Shown piece after piece: positions 9,933-18,921 of a stretch of 64,000 bases of DNA. This DNA comes from Mycobacterium botniense (GTDB lineage: Bacteria > Actinomycetota > Actinomycetes > Mycobacteriales > Mycobacteriaceae). The position numbers were made by a program, and so were the translations under genes. The stretch lies in contig NZ_BLKW01000004.1 of the NCBI RefSeq assembly GCF_010723305.1, forward strand, positions 1,054,001 to 1,118,000. The letters are read 5' to 3'. A model generated the notes under the pieces. It saw only the letters and a list, made by a program, of their open reading frames with translations, was not told where the DNA came from and did not search any database. The first letter of the stretch is position 1. Each line of letters opens with the position of its first letter.

Positions 9933-11351
9933 GTGGCGCGACGCGGGAAGATCGTCTGCACTCTGGGCCCGGCCACCAATACTGACGAGTCGGTCAGGGC
10001 GCTGGTTGAGGCCGGAATGGACGTCGCCCGATTGAACTTCAGCCACGGCGACTACCACGAGCACAAGCTCGCATATGAGCGGGTGCGGGCCGCGTCGGAT
10101 GCCACCGGCCGCGCGGTGGGCGTATTCGCCGATCTGCAGGGCCCAAAAATCAGGCTGGGCCGCTTCGCGGAGGGCTCCACCTACTGGGCCGAAGGTGAGA
10201 CGATACGGATCACGGTCGCCGAGTGCCAGGGCAGCCACGACCGGGTGTCAACCACCTACAAGCAGCTCGCCAAAGATGCGGTGGCCGGTGACCGTGTCCT
10301 GGTCGACGACGGCAACATCGAGCTGGTCGTCGACGGTGTCGACGGTGACGATGTGGTGTGCACCGTCACCGAGGGAGGCCCGGTCAGCGACAACAAGGGG
10401 ATGTCGCTGCCCGGTATGAATGTGTCCGCTCCGCCCTTGTCGGACAAGGACATCGACGACCTCAGGTTCGCACTGGACCTCGGGGTCGACATGGTGGCGC
10501 TATCGTTCGTGCGCTCACCATCCGATATCGAACTGGTTCATGAAGTGATGGACCGCATCGGGCGGCGGGTGCCGGTGATCGCCAAGCTGGAAAAGCCGGA
10601 AGCCGTCGACAATTTGGAAGCCGTGGTGCTGGCATTCGACGCCGTGATGGTGGCGCGCGGCGACCTGGGTGTCGAGCTGCCGTTGGAGGAGGTCCCGCTG
10701 GTGCAGAAGCGGGCGATCCAGATGGCGCGGGAGAACGCCAAACCGGTGATCGTGGCCACCCAAATGCTCGATTCGATGATCGAAAACCCGCGTCCGACCC
10801 GGGCGGAGGCTTCCGACGTCGCCAACGCGGTGCTCGACGGCGCCGATGCGCTGATGTTGTCGGGGGAGACCGCCGTCGGGAAATACCCGGTCCTGGCGGT
10901 GCGGACGATGTCGCGGATCATTTGCGCAGTCGAAGAGAATTCCACCGCGGCACCACCGCTGACGCACATACCCCGCACCAAACGCGGGGTGATCTCCTAT
11001 GCGGCCCGCGACATCGGCGAGCGGCTCGATGCGAAGGCTTTGGTGGCGTTCACACAATCTGGCGACACCGTGCGGCGGCTGGCCCGGCTGCATACCCCGC
11101 TGCCGTTGCTCGCCTTCACCGATCTGCCCGAGGTCCGCAGCCAGCTGGCCATGACGTGGGGCACCGAGACGTTCATCGTGCCGCATCAACGCTCGACTGA
11201 CGGCATGATCCGTGAGGTCGACAAAGCGCTGCTGGAACTCGGCCGCTACAAGCGCGGTGATTTGGTCGTCATCGTCGCGGGGGCGCCGCCGGGCACAGTA
11301 GGCTCGACCAACCTGATCCACGTGCACCGGATCGGCGAGGACGACGTCTAA
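9933..11351 (+). CDS. pykA: Pyruvate kinase
   Basis: PykA (472 residues, same length as in M. tuberculosis) makes pyruvate and ATP from phosphoenolpyruvate and ADP in the last step of glycolysis. The N-terminal block GKIVCTLGPATNTDE and NFSHGDY, the catalytic signature VIAKLEKPEA and the metal-binding MVARGDLGVELP are present, and the C-terminal regulatory domain is complete with GAPPGTVGSTN. The GTG at 9933 gives the conserved N-terminus ARRGKIVCTLGP. The 243 bases upstream, after the DUF4185 gene, hold no supported gene. Transcribed alone or with tesB, 69 bases downstream. Confidence 0.97.
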   Translation: MARRGKIVCTLGPATNTDESVRALVEAGMDVARLNFSHGDYHEHKLAYERVRAASDATGRAVGVFADLQGPKIRLGRFAEGSTYWAEGETIRITVAECQGSHDRVSTTYKQLAKDAVAGDRVLVDDGNIELVVDGVDGDDVVCTVTEGGPVSDNKGMSLPGMNVSAPPLSDKDIDDLRFALDLGVDMVALSFVRSPSDIELVHEVMDRIGRRVPVIAKLEKPEAVDNLEAVVLAFDAVMVARGDLGVELPLEEVPLVQKRAIQMARENAKPVIVATQMLDSMIENPRPTRAEASDVANAVLDGADALMLSGETAVGKYPVLAVRTMSRIICAVEENSTAAPPLTHIPRTKRGVISYAARDIGERLDAKALVAFTQSGDTVRRLARLHTPLPLLAFTDLPEVRSQLAMTWGTETFIVPHQRSTDGMIREVDKALLELGRYKRGDLVVIVAGAPPGTVGSTNLIHVHRIGEDDV

Positions 11352-11420
11352 GCGAAAGTTGGGGGGCTGTGTCCGCCACTGACACACCGTCGGCGCGAGA
11401 AAGAATCCGAGAAAGGCTCG

Positions 11421-12284
11421 ATGTCTGACTTCGACGAACTGCTCGCAATTCTTGCGCTGAACCGCGTCGCCGACGACCTTTTCCTGGGGTCTCATCCCAG
11501 CAAGAACCCGTCGCGGACGTTCGGGGGCCAGCTCATGGCGCAATCGTTCGTCGCGGCCAGCCGCACGCTGGTGCGCGACCTACCGCCCAACGCGCTGTCA
11601 GTGCACTTCATCAACGGCGGCGACACCAGCAAGGACATCGAGTTTCGCGTCGTGCGGTTACGCGACGAACGCCGCTTCGCCAACCGTCGGGTCGACGCGG
11701 TGCAAGGCGGGACATTGTTGGCCTCGGCGATGATCTCGTATCTGTCGGGCGGCCGCAGCCTCGAGCATGGGATCGACCCTCCCGAGGTGGCCGAGCCGGA
11801 AACGCTGCCGCCGGTCACGGAGCTGTTACGCGGCTATGAGCAGACGGTGCCGCAGTTTGTCCACGCACTGCGACCGATCGAGTGGCGGTACACCAACGAC
11901 CCGGCCTGGGTGATGCGCGACAAGGGCGGGCGGCTGCCCTATAACCGGGTCTGGGTCAAAGCCGGCGGTGTGCTGCCCGACGACCCGGTGCTGCACACCG
12001 CGGCAATGGTGTATTCGTCGGACACCACCGTGCTGGATTCGATCATCACGACCCACGGTTTGTCCTGGGGCTATGACCGGATCTTCGCCGCGACCACCAA
12101 CCATTCGGTGTGGTGGCACCGGCCGGTCAATTTCGGTGACTGGCTGTTGTATTCGACCTCGTCGCCGGTCGCGGCGGATTCGCGCGGGCTGGGGACCGGG
12201 CACTTTTTCGACCGCTCCGGTCGGCTCGTCGCGACAGTGGTGCAGGAGGGGATCGTGAAGTACTTTCCGCACTCCCGCCGATAA
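11421..12284 (+). CDS. tesB: Acyl-CoA thioesterase II
   Basis: TesB1 type (287 residues), a double hot-dog protein that hydrolyses acyl-CoA to free fatty acid and CoA. Visible family blocks are RTFGGQLMAQSF, LSVHFINGGD, the second hot-dog HTAAMVYSSDTTVLDS with the catalytic aspartate, STSSPVAADSRGLG and the C-terminal VQEGIVKYF with the catalytic glutamine. Start ATG 11421 follows AGAAAGG. It is close to M. tuberculosis Rv1618 across its whole length. Confidence 0.95.
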   Translation: MSDFDELLAILALNRVADDLFLGSHPSKNPSRTFGGQLMAQSFVAASRTLVRDLPPNALSVHFINGGDTSKDIEFRVVRLRDERRFANRRVDAVQGGTLLASAMISYLSGGRSLEHGIDPPEVAEPETLPPVTELLRGYEQTVPQFVHALRPIEWRYTNDPAWVMRDKGGRLPYNRVWVKAGGVLPDDPVLHTAAMVYSSDTTVLDSIITTHGLSWGYDRIFAATTNHSVWWHRPVNFGDWLLYSTSSPVAADSRGLGTGHFFDRSGRLVATVVQEGIVKYFPHSRR

Positions 12285-12489
12285 GTCCGGTGCGACGGTC
12301 GACGGTAACCGTGCGGCAACGATTCGATTGCGGGCCGCCGCTGACCGGCGACGACGGCGGCGATCAAGCGTAACGTTCCAGGGTGGCCGGGTGGCCGAAC
12401 ACCAGGGCCGTGGCCCCTGGCGGGCGCTTCTCTGAAAAGCCGGCCAGGTGTGCCGCCGAGGTGGTAGACAGGGGCAACTGGAGGTGGGT

Positions 12490-13887
12490 GTGAACCAGCC
12501 GTCAGTTGATGTTGCCCCGCGGCTGCGCGCCCGCGAACGCGTCGTCGTTCACGTGGATTCGCCGGCCGCCCGCTGGATCAGCGCGTTGGCGCTGTTGTGC
12601 GCGGCGTGCTGGCTGATTGCCCTGCTCGCCCACGACCATCGCCACACCCACTGGCAGGCCGCGGGCCGGCTGGGCTGGTCGCTGACCGTGTTGGCGGCGG
12701 TGGCCCTGATCGCCCGCGGCATCTTCCTGGGCCGCCCGGTGACGGCGGTGCACGCGGCCGGCGCCGCGCTCTTCGTCATCGCGGGGCTCGGCGCGCACGT
12801 GCTGTCCTTCGATGTCCTTGGTGATCTGCTGATCGCCGGCTCGGGTCTGGTGTTGATGTGGCCCACCTCGGCCCGCCCGCAACCCGGCGATTTGGCCCGG
12901 GTATGGAAACTGATCGAGGTCACCAGCGGGGATCCGCTGGCCCCGTTCGCGATGCAAACGGGCAAGTGCTACCACTTCAGCGCGGACGGTTCTGCCGCTT
13001 TGGCGTATCGGACACGGATCGGCTACGCGGTGGTCAGCGGTGATCCGATCGGTGATGAGGCGAAATTCCCGCAGTTGGTCGCCGATTTCGCCGCGATGTG
13101 TCACACCCGCGGATGGCGGATAGTGGTGTTGGCGTGCAGTGAGCGGAGGCTGGGCCTGTGGAGTGATCCGGCGGTGCTGGGGCAATCGCTGCGGCCGATA
13201 CCGATCGGCCGTGATGTCGTGATCGATGTGGCCAGCTTCCAGATGGTCGGGCGCAAGTTCCGCAACCTGCGTCAGGCGGTCCAACGCACGCACAACTTCG
13301 GTATCACGACCGAGATCGTCGCCGAACAAGAACTCGACGAGAAGCTGCTGGCGGAGCTCACCCAGGTGCTGCGGGAGTCCCCCAGCGGCGCCCACACCGA
13401 GCGCGGGTTCTGCATGAACGTCGACGGTGCGCTGGAAGGGCGCTACCCGGGGATAGTGCTCATCCTCGCCAGAGACGCAACGGGGCGAGTCCAGGGCTTC
13501 CACCGCTACGCGGTTGCCGGCGGCGGCAGCGATGTCAGCCTCGATACGCCGTGGCGGCGGCGCGGGGCCCCCAACGGGATCGACGAACGCCTGAGCGTCG
13601 ACATGGTGATGGCAGCCAAAAAGGCTGGAGCACAGCGGTTGTCGCTAGCGTTCGCGGCGTTTCCGGAAATCTTCGACGCTAAGCAGCGAAGCCGGATGCA
13701 AAGCGTGTTCTACGTGTTAATCCACCTGCTGGACCCCTTGATCGCGCTTGAGTCGCTCTACCGGTACCTGCGGAAATTCCACTCGCCCGGTGAGCGGCGT
13801 TACGCGCTGGCGTCGCTGACCCAATTGGTCCCGTTGCTGTACGTGTTGTTGTCGCTGGAGTTCCTGCCGCGGCGGCGAAGACTTTGA
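12490..13887 (+). CDS. Membrane protein with DUF2156 (lysylphosphatidylglycerol-synthase C-terminal-like) domain, Rv1619-like
   Basis: A 465-residue protein. Residues about 28-115 contain three to four transmembrane segments; the rest is a cytoplasmic DUF2156 domain of GNAT-like fold, with blocks TGKCYHFSADGSAALAYR, YAVVSGDPIG, HTERGFCMNVDGALEG and RLSLAFAAFPEIF. It is a paralogue of the middle domain of LysX at 42172-45621: both share the FATRR/FSADG..AYR, GDPIGD and KFRNLRQAVxR patterns. Aminoacyl transfer to a lipid is the known job of this fold in MprF, but nothing here shows the donor or acceptor. GTG 12490 is chosen because GGAGG sits five bases before it; GTG 12484 is also in frame. 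Confidence 0.85.
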   Translation: MNQPSVDVAPRLRARERVVVHVDSPAARWISALALLCAACWLIALLAHDHRHTHWQAAGRLGWSLTVLAAVALIARGIFLGRPVTAVHAAGAALFVIAGLGAHVLSFDVLGDLLIAGSGLVLMWPTSARPQPGDLARVWKLIEVTSGDPLAPFAMQTGKCYHFSADGSAALAYRTRIGYAVVSGDPIGDEAKFPQLVADFAAMCHTRGWRIVVLACSERRLGLWSDPAVLGQSLRPIPIGRDVVIDVASFQMVGRKFRNLRQAVQRTHNFGITTEIVAEQELDEKLLAELTQVLRESPSGAHTERGFCMNVDGALEGRYPGIVLILARDATGRVQGFHRYAVAGGGSDVSLDTPWRRRGAPNGIDERLSVDMVMAAKKAGAQRLSLAFAAFPEIFDAKQRSRMQSVFYVLIHLLDPLIALESLYRYLRKFHSPGERRYALASLTQLVPLLYVLLSLEFLPRRRRL

Positions 13888-13921
13888 ACCACGCCCGGTT
13901 TCCGGCGAAAGCCCGGCAGGG

Positions 13922-14509
13922 TTACGGCGAGGGTGTCAGCGTCACGCTGAACTTTTCCTGGATATGCTCGCGAAACTGGTCCGCGCACCGCTGCTGCTTG
14001 ACCGGATCGGATCCGGCCCGCTGTAAGCAATGGATGTAGTCGTTGCCGCCGCCCTGATTCCAGAACACACTCATCACGATCGCGACGAAGCTCAGGCTGA
14101 CAGCGATCGCCACGATGCCCAGCACGATCCCGGCGACCGCTACGCCGCCGTTGTCGGCTTCACCCCGTTTGACACGTCCGCGCGCGACGAATCCGAGCAC
14201 CGCAGCGATGATGCCCAGGATCACACCGCCCAGTACCGACCAGAACACGACCAGCGCCACGATGGCGAGCACCAGCGCCGCGATGCCCAGGTCGTTTTTC
14301 GGCGCGGTGGGCGACCGGTGATAGCCGGGATACGGGGGCGGATAACCGCCGGGATACAGGCCGTAGGGGTAAAAGGGGGGCGGGAAGGGGGGAGCGGCTG
14401 CCGGCTGCCCGGGTGGCGACGGGGTTTCCGGCGCCTCCGCGGGTGAGTGCGGCGTGTCGGCGGACACTTCTGAGGTCTTGTCCGCGGGCGTGTCAGCCGG
14501 TTCTGTCAT
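13922..14509 (-). CDS. DUF4190 membrane protein with proline-rich N-terminus
   Basis: A 195-residue protein. The first 80 residues are Pro/Gly/Tyr-rich and hydrophilic (Thr-, Pro- and Ser-rich, then PYPGYH repeats). The DUF4190 core follows, with two hydrophobic hairpins (about residues 95-118 and 140-165) around GFVARGRVKRGEADNGG. The C-terminal 30 residues contain two cysteines (CLQRAG and QRCADQ) and are probably outside the membrane. The gene begins inside the last codons of cydC and so is probably read with the cyd genes. Function is unknown. Confidence 0.85.
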   Translation of the reverse strand: MTEPADTPADKTSEVSADTPHSPAEAPETPSPPGQPAAAPPFPPPFYPYGLYPGGYPPPYPGYHRSPTAPKNDLGIAALVLAIVALVVFWSVLGGVILGIIAAVLGFVARGRVKRGEADNGGVAVAGIVLGIVAIAVSLSFVAIVMSVFWNQGGGNDYIHCLQRAGSDPVKQQRCADQFREHIQEKFSVTLTPSP

Positions 14510-16220
14510 GACTCGCGCTCCAGGTCGGCGACGGGGACGGTCGCAAGTCAGCGTACCCGGCGGGGCGCAGGCGCAGTTCTCGGCAGTGTAAGTCGCCGGG
14601 CAGGTGGTGGGTCGCGAGCACGACTGATCGTTGGGGGCCCATCAGCACGCCGTCGTGGTCGAGCAGATCACGCAGGATGAGCGCGGCGCTGGCCGCATCG
14701 AGGTGTTCGGTGGGTTCGTCGAGCAGCACTATCGCGGCCGGTGAGAGCACGGCCCGGGCCAGCAATAGCCGTCTGCGCTCACCACCCGACACCGCCTGCG
14801 CCCCGCCGGTGAGCACTGTCGCCAGACCGTGTGGCAGATCGTCCAGCCACTGACCAAGGCCGACCCGCTCCAAGACGGTGGTCAGCTCGTCGTCGTCGCA
14901 GTCCCCGCGAGCCACCAACAGGTTGTCCCGCACGGTGGTGGCGAAGATGTGTGCATCTTCCGCAAAAAACGTGACTTTGCTGCGCAACTCGTTCTCGCTG
15001 AGCAGGTTGATGGGAGCGCCGTCCACGGTGACCTGCCCGCTCAGCGGCGGCTGCAGGCCTGCGAGGGTCATCAGCAGGGTGGTTTTGCCAGAACCGCTGG
15101 CGCCGGTGACCGCCAGCCGGGCGCCCGGTGGAAGGTCGATGCGGACGCGGTTGACCGCCGTGCGGTGCCCGGTGCGGATGTCAGCGCGGAGGTGACCCGC
15201 GCCCGGGACCGGTGTTTGCGGTGCGCACGCCGTCGCCACCTCAGGCGCAGCTCGACAGGCCGGCCCGGGCGGGGCCACGTCGAGCAGGCGCCGCGCTGCG
15301 ATACGTGAGCGGGTCAGCTGCACCGCGGCGGTGGGCAGCGGGACCGTCGCCTCGAAAGCCGACAGCGGCAGCAACATCAGGACCGCCAGGGTGGTGGGCG
15401 CCACCGTGGGCGCCAGCCCGATGCCGGCCACCAGCGCTGCCAGGGCGCTGACCCCGATTGCCGCGGTCGGGATCGCCTCGGCGACAGCAGCGGGTTTCGC
15501 CGCGATATCAGAGGCTTCCGCCCAATCGTGTTGTCGGCGTTGTGACTCGGCGATGACCGCGGGCAGCCTGCCGCTGACGCGCAACTCGGGCGCGTGCTCG
15601 AGCGCGACCAGCGCGGACACATCGCGGTCGGCGCGGTGACGCCGGGCGACCGCTTCCTGTGCGGCGGCCGCCCGGGCGGCCAGCCAGGGGGCCACAACAC
15701 CCGCGATCAGCAAGCACCCGGCCACGACGCCCGCCGCCGGCAAGCAGATGACGGCAATGATCGCCACCGCTGCCACAGCCAGCACGGCGGCCACGCCGAT
15801 CGGCAGCAGGGCCCGAACCAGCGCGTCGGCCAGCATGTCCACATCGGCACCGACCCGGGCCACCAGTTCACCGCTGTGCAACCGGACCGCGCGGTGCGCC
15901 GGTCCGTGGGCCAGCCGGGAATAAATCCGCCCGCGGGCGGTCCCGGCGGCGCGCAGCGCGGTGTCGTGGGCGACCAGCCGCTCGCAGTAGTGCGTCACGC
16001 CCCGGGAAATCGCCAGCGCCCGTACCGTGACCACCGCGACCGTCAGATCCAGGATGGGCGGCATCTGCCACGCCCGGGTGATCAGCCACGCCGAAACACC
16101 GGCCAGTGCCAGCGCGCTGCCCAGCGACACCACCCCCAGCGTGATGGCCAGCAGCAAGCGGGGCAATCGGGGGCGCAACAGGAGTGACGCCGTCAGCAGC
16201 GGGTCAGAGCAGGACATCAT
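14493..16220 (-). CDS. cydC: Heterodimeric ABC exporter subunit for cytochrome bd assembly, CydC
   Basis: CydC (575 residues) pairs with CydD to form a membrane ABC transporter needed for assembly of cytochrome bd; thiols or haem have been proposed as substrates. The N-terminal six-helix domain covers about residues 15-290. The ATPase domain has Walker A TGASGSGKTTL, signature SGGERRRLLLARA and Walker B IVLLDEPTEHLD. The start at ATG 16220 overlaps the cydD stop by 17 bases; a second ATG follows directly. The stop overlaps the DUF4190 gene. Length matches Rv1620c. Confidence 0.95.
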   Translation of the reverse strand: MMSCSDPLLTASLLLRPRLPRLLLAITLGVVSLGSALALAGVSAWLITRAWQMPPILDLTVAVVTVRALAISRGVTHYCERLVAHDTALRAAGTARGRIYSRLAHGPAHRAVRLHSGELVARVGADVDMLADALVRALLPIGVAAVLAVAAVAIIAVICLPAAGVVAGCLLIAGVVAPWLAARAAAAQEAVARRHRADRDVSALVALEHAPELRVSGRLPAVIAESQRRQHDWAEASDIAAKPAAVAEAIPTAAIGVSALAALVAGIGLAPTVAPTTLAVLMLLPLSAFEATVPLPTAAVQLTRSRIAARRLLDVAPPGPACRAAPEVATACAPQTPVPGAGHLRADIRTGHRTAVNRVRIDLPPGARLAVTGASGSGKTTLLMTLAGLQPPLSGQVTVDGAPINLLSENELRSKVTFFAEDAHIFATTVRDNLLVARGDCDDDELTTVLERVGLGQWLDDLPHGLATVLTGGAQAVSGGERRRLLLARAVLSPAAIVLLDEPTEHLDAASAALILRDLLDHDGVLMGPQRSVVLATHHLPGDLHCRELRLRPAGYADLRPSPSPTWSASHDRTG

Positions 16221-17787
16221 GGTCGGCGGTCACCTCGACCACACGGTCGCCGATCGCCATGACATCCCGGCGATGAGCGACCACCACCACGGTGGCACCT
16301 TCCCGGGCGCGCGCGACGATGGCCTGGAGTACCCGGGCCTCGGTGCGGGCGTCCAGATGCGCGGTCGGCTCGTCGAGCAGCAGCACGGGCGCTGGCGAGC
16401 CGAGGGCGCGGGCCAAACCGAGCCGTTGCCGCTCGCCCAGCGACAGTCCGACGCCACCGCGCCCCACCACGGTGTGCGGCCCGTCGGGCAACTGTTGTAG
16501 CACGACATCGAATCCTGATGCTGCGCAGGCCATTTCCATATTCTGAAGATCGCCGAACAGCGCCAAATTGTCAGCGATCGTTCCCGGTAACAACACCGGT
16601 CGTTGCGGCAGCCAGGACAGCTGGCGCCACCACGCTGTCGGGTTCAGCTCGGCGATGTCGATCCCGGCCACCGTGATACGCCCGGAGGCCGGCACGGTCA
16701 GTCCGGCGATGGCCTGCAAGGTCGTGCTCTTCCCGGCGCCGTTCGGGCCGGTCAGCACCGTCACGTGACCGGGTTCGATCACCGCCGTCAGATCACAAGG
16801 CGAATAGCCTTCGCGGCCGGCGATTTTCAACTTCTCGATGCGGATCTGCGCACCGCGCGCCGACACCACACGTGCTTTATGCGGTGCGGCGGAAGCCGGC
16901 TCGCCAATGAGCCGGAAGGCCTTGTTGGCTGCGGCTTTACCATCTTGGGCGGCATGGAATTCCACGCCGACTCGGCGCAGCGGCCAGTAGACGTCCGGTG
17001 CCAACAACAACACCGTCAACCCGGTTGTCAGGCTGATCTGCGCGAACACCAGGCGCAGGCCGATGGTAACTGCGATCAGCGCAACCCCCAGCGTAGCCAG
17101 TAACTCCAGCACGAGTGCCGACAAAAATGCGATCCGCAGCGTCGCCATCGCCGAACGATGATGGGCGGCGGACAATTCGGCGATGCGGTGTTCGGGTCCG
17201 CTGACCCGGCCGAGCGCTCGCAGCGTCGGAATGCCGGCCATCAGGTCCAGTAGTCGCGACTGCAATGTCGTCATCGCCTCGAGTGCGGCTGCTGACCGGT
17301 TTGCGGTCGCTACACCGATCAACACCATAAAGACCGGTATCAGCGGCAGCGTGATCGCAACAATGGCCGCCGATTTCAGGTCGTAGGCCGTGATCACGGC
17401 GGCGGTGGCCGGGGTGAGGATGGCAGCAAGAAGCACAGCGGGCAGGTAGGAAGTGAAATACGGGCGCAGGCGGTCCAGACCGTGGGTCACCACCGTTGCG
17501 GCAGCATCGCGCTGAGCTGCCAGGTCCCGAGGGTCGCGAGCGGTCACCGCGCGCAGCACGTCAGCGCTAAGATCGGCGATCACGGCGCTGGCGCCGCGCT
17601 GGCTCAGCCGTGCCTGGAGCCCCTGTGTGAGGGTGCGAACCATCCACAATCCCGACAACAGCAGCAGCGATGAGGACCAGTGTTGCAGGCTGCGTGCGGA
17701 GGGAACGGTGATGACGCCTGCGACAATGCGGGCCGTCACAATCGCCGAGGCGATCGCGCAGCCCGAAATCACCACACCACAGCCCAC
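16204..17787 (-). CDS. cydD: Heterodimeric ABC exporter subunit for cytochrome bd assembly, CydD
   Basis: CydD partner of CydC (527 residues from GTG 17787). The transmembrane domain ends near residue 300; the ATPase has Walker A GPNGAGKST, signature SLGERQRLGLARAL and Walker B VLLLDEPTAHLD. The start is a puzzle. The frame remains open upstream for some 40 codons, back to a stop within the cydB 3' end, and the translation there (LDPRLWRASKASHRFLAA) looks like a normal CydD N-terminus, yet this stretch has no ATG, GTG or TTG. Either translation starts at GTG 17787, cutting into helix 1, or at a non-standard codon such as the CTG at the cydB stop. Confidence 0.93.
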   Translation of the reverse strand: MGCGVVISGCAIASAIVTARIVAGVITVPSARSLQHWSSSLLLLSGLWMVRTLTQGLQARLSQRGASAVIADLSADVLRAVTARDPRDLAAQRDAAATVVTHGLDRLRPYFTSYLPAVLLAAILTPATAAVITAYDLKSAAIVAITLPLIPVFMVLIGVATANRSAAALEAMTTLQSRLLDLMAGIPTLRALGRVSGPEHRIAELSAAHHRSAMATLRIAFLSALVLELLATLGVALIAVTIGLRLVFAQISLTTGLTVLLLAPDVYWPLRRVGVEFHAAQDGKAAANKAFRLIGEPASAAPHKARVVSARGAQIRIEKLKIAGREGYSPCDLTAVIEPGHVTVLTGPNGAGKSTTLQAIAGLTVPASGRITVAGIDIAELNPTAWWRQLSWLPQRPVLLPGTIADNLALFGDLQNMEMACAASGFDVVLQQLPDGPHTVVGRGGVGLSLGERQRLGLARALGSPAPVLLLDEPTAHLDARTEARVLQAIVARAREGATVVVVAHRRDVMAIGDRVVEVTADHDVLL

Positions 17788-17864
17788 CGTGGCCGCCAGG
17801 AACCGGTGCGATGCTTTTGACGCCCGCCACAGCCGCGGGTCCAGGGGCGCCCGACCGCTGCTAG

Positions 17865-18905
17865 TCAGGGTGTGCGCCTCGCCAAACCTGCCGACGGTGG
17901 TATCTGCTCAGCCGAAATCCGCTGCCGGAACACCCAGTACGTCCATGCTTGATAAACGACCACGAGAGGAACCAAGGTGAGCGACGCCCACGTCATGATC
18001 CTCAGTGTGTAGCCGGTCGACGAACCGTTGTAGATCGTCACGCTCCAGTCCGGGTTGAGCGTGGACGGCAACAGATTCGGGTATAGGGAGCCGAACAGTA
18101 GCACTGCCACCCCGGCGATCGCCACCGTCATCGCGAAGAACGCCCAGCCCTCCCGGCGGCGGGCCCGCATCAGTGCCACCGCGGCCAGCAGCGCGGCCAC
18201 CGCGATGCCCACCGCCGGCCACGTCCAGGGCTTTCCGTGGGCCAGCTGGGTCCACAACCCGAAACCGCCCGCCAGCACCACGGCCGGTGCGGAGAGCCAC
18301 CGCGCGAACCCAAACGCCGTCTCGCGCATCGACCCCCGGGTTTTCAGGGCGGCGAACACCGCGCCGTAGAACAGGAACAGCGCTGCGGTCGCCAACCCGC
18401 CGAGCAGCGTGTAGGCGTTGAGCACATCGCCGACCGCCAGGTGTACCCGGTGCGCTGCGTCGATCGGAAGCCCGCGCAGCAGGATCGCGAACGCCACGCC
18501 CCACAGCACCGCGGGCAGCCAGGATCCGGCAGCGATGCCGAAATCGGCCCACGCCCGCCATTTCGGGTCGTCGATCTTTCCGCGCCATTCGATCGCAACC
18601 GCGCGCACGATCATCCCGAACAGGATCGCCAGCAGCGGTACATACAGCGCCGAGAACAGCGCCGCATACCAGTTCGGAAATGCGGCGAACATGGCGGCAC
18701 CGGCGGTGATCACCCACACCTCGTTGCCGTCCCACACCGGGCCGATGGTGTTGAGCGCGGCGCGGCGACGCGCCTCGGGATCGCCGCCATGGGCCATCCC
18801 GAACGGCACCATCAGCATGCCGACTCCGAAGTCGAAACCTTCGAGGATCAAAAACCCCAGAAACAGCGCCCCGATGATCACGAACCACAGTTGCTGCAAA
18901 CTCAC
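17865..18905 (-). CDS. cydB: Cytochrome bd ubiquinol/menaquinol oxidase subunit II
   Basis: CydB (346 residues, same as M. tuberculosis) is the second membrane subunit of the high-affinity terminal oxidase. The N-terminal helix QLWFVIIGALFLGFLILEGFDFGVG and the block GPVWDGNEVWVITAGAAMFAAFP are diagnostic. About eight hydrophobic helices are visible. It starts 16 bases after cydA and is followed without a clear gap by cydD. Confidence 0.96.
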   Translation of the reverse strand: MSLQQLWFVIIGALFLGFLILEGFDFGVGMLMVPFGMAHGGDPEARRRAALNTIGPVWDGNEVWVITAGAAMFAAFPNWYAALFSALYVPLLAILFGMIVRAVAIEWRGKIDDPKWRAWADFGIAAGSWLPAVLWGVAFAILLRGLPIDAAHRVHLAVGDVLNAYTLLGGLATAALFLFYGAVFAALKTRGSMRETAFGFARWLSAPAVVLAGGFGLWTQLAHGKPWTWPAVGIAVAALLAAVALMRARRREGWAFFAMTVAIAGVAVLLFGSLYPNLLPSTLNPDWSVTIYNGSSTGYTLRIMTWASLTLVPLVVVYQAWTYWVFRQRISAEQIPPSAGLARRTP

Positions 18906-18921
18906 TGCGCCTCAACCCCTT

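Noticed and set aside
9686..9979. Minus-strand open frame of 97 codons between the DUF4185 gene and pykA
   Set aside because: It starts inside pykA, its sequence is Arg/Ala/Pro-rich without motif, and it covers the likely pykA promoter.
12380..12490. tRNA-like stretch upstream of the DUF2156 gene (GCCGGGTGGCCGAAC and GGTGGTAGACA)
   Set aside because: The segments recall tRNA-Leu 5' ends, but no T arm or matching acceptor arm can be found, so no cloverleaf forms.
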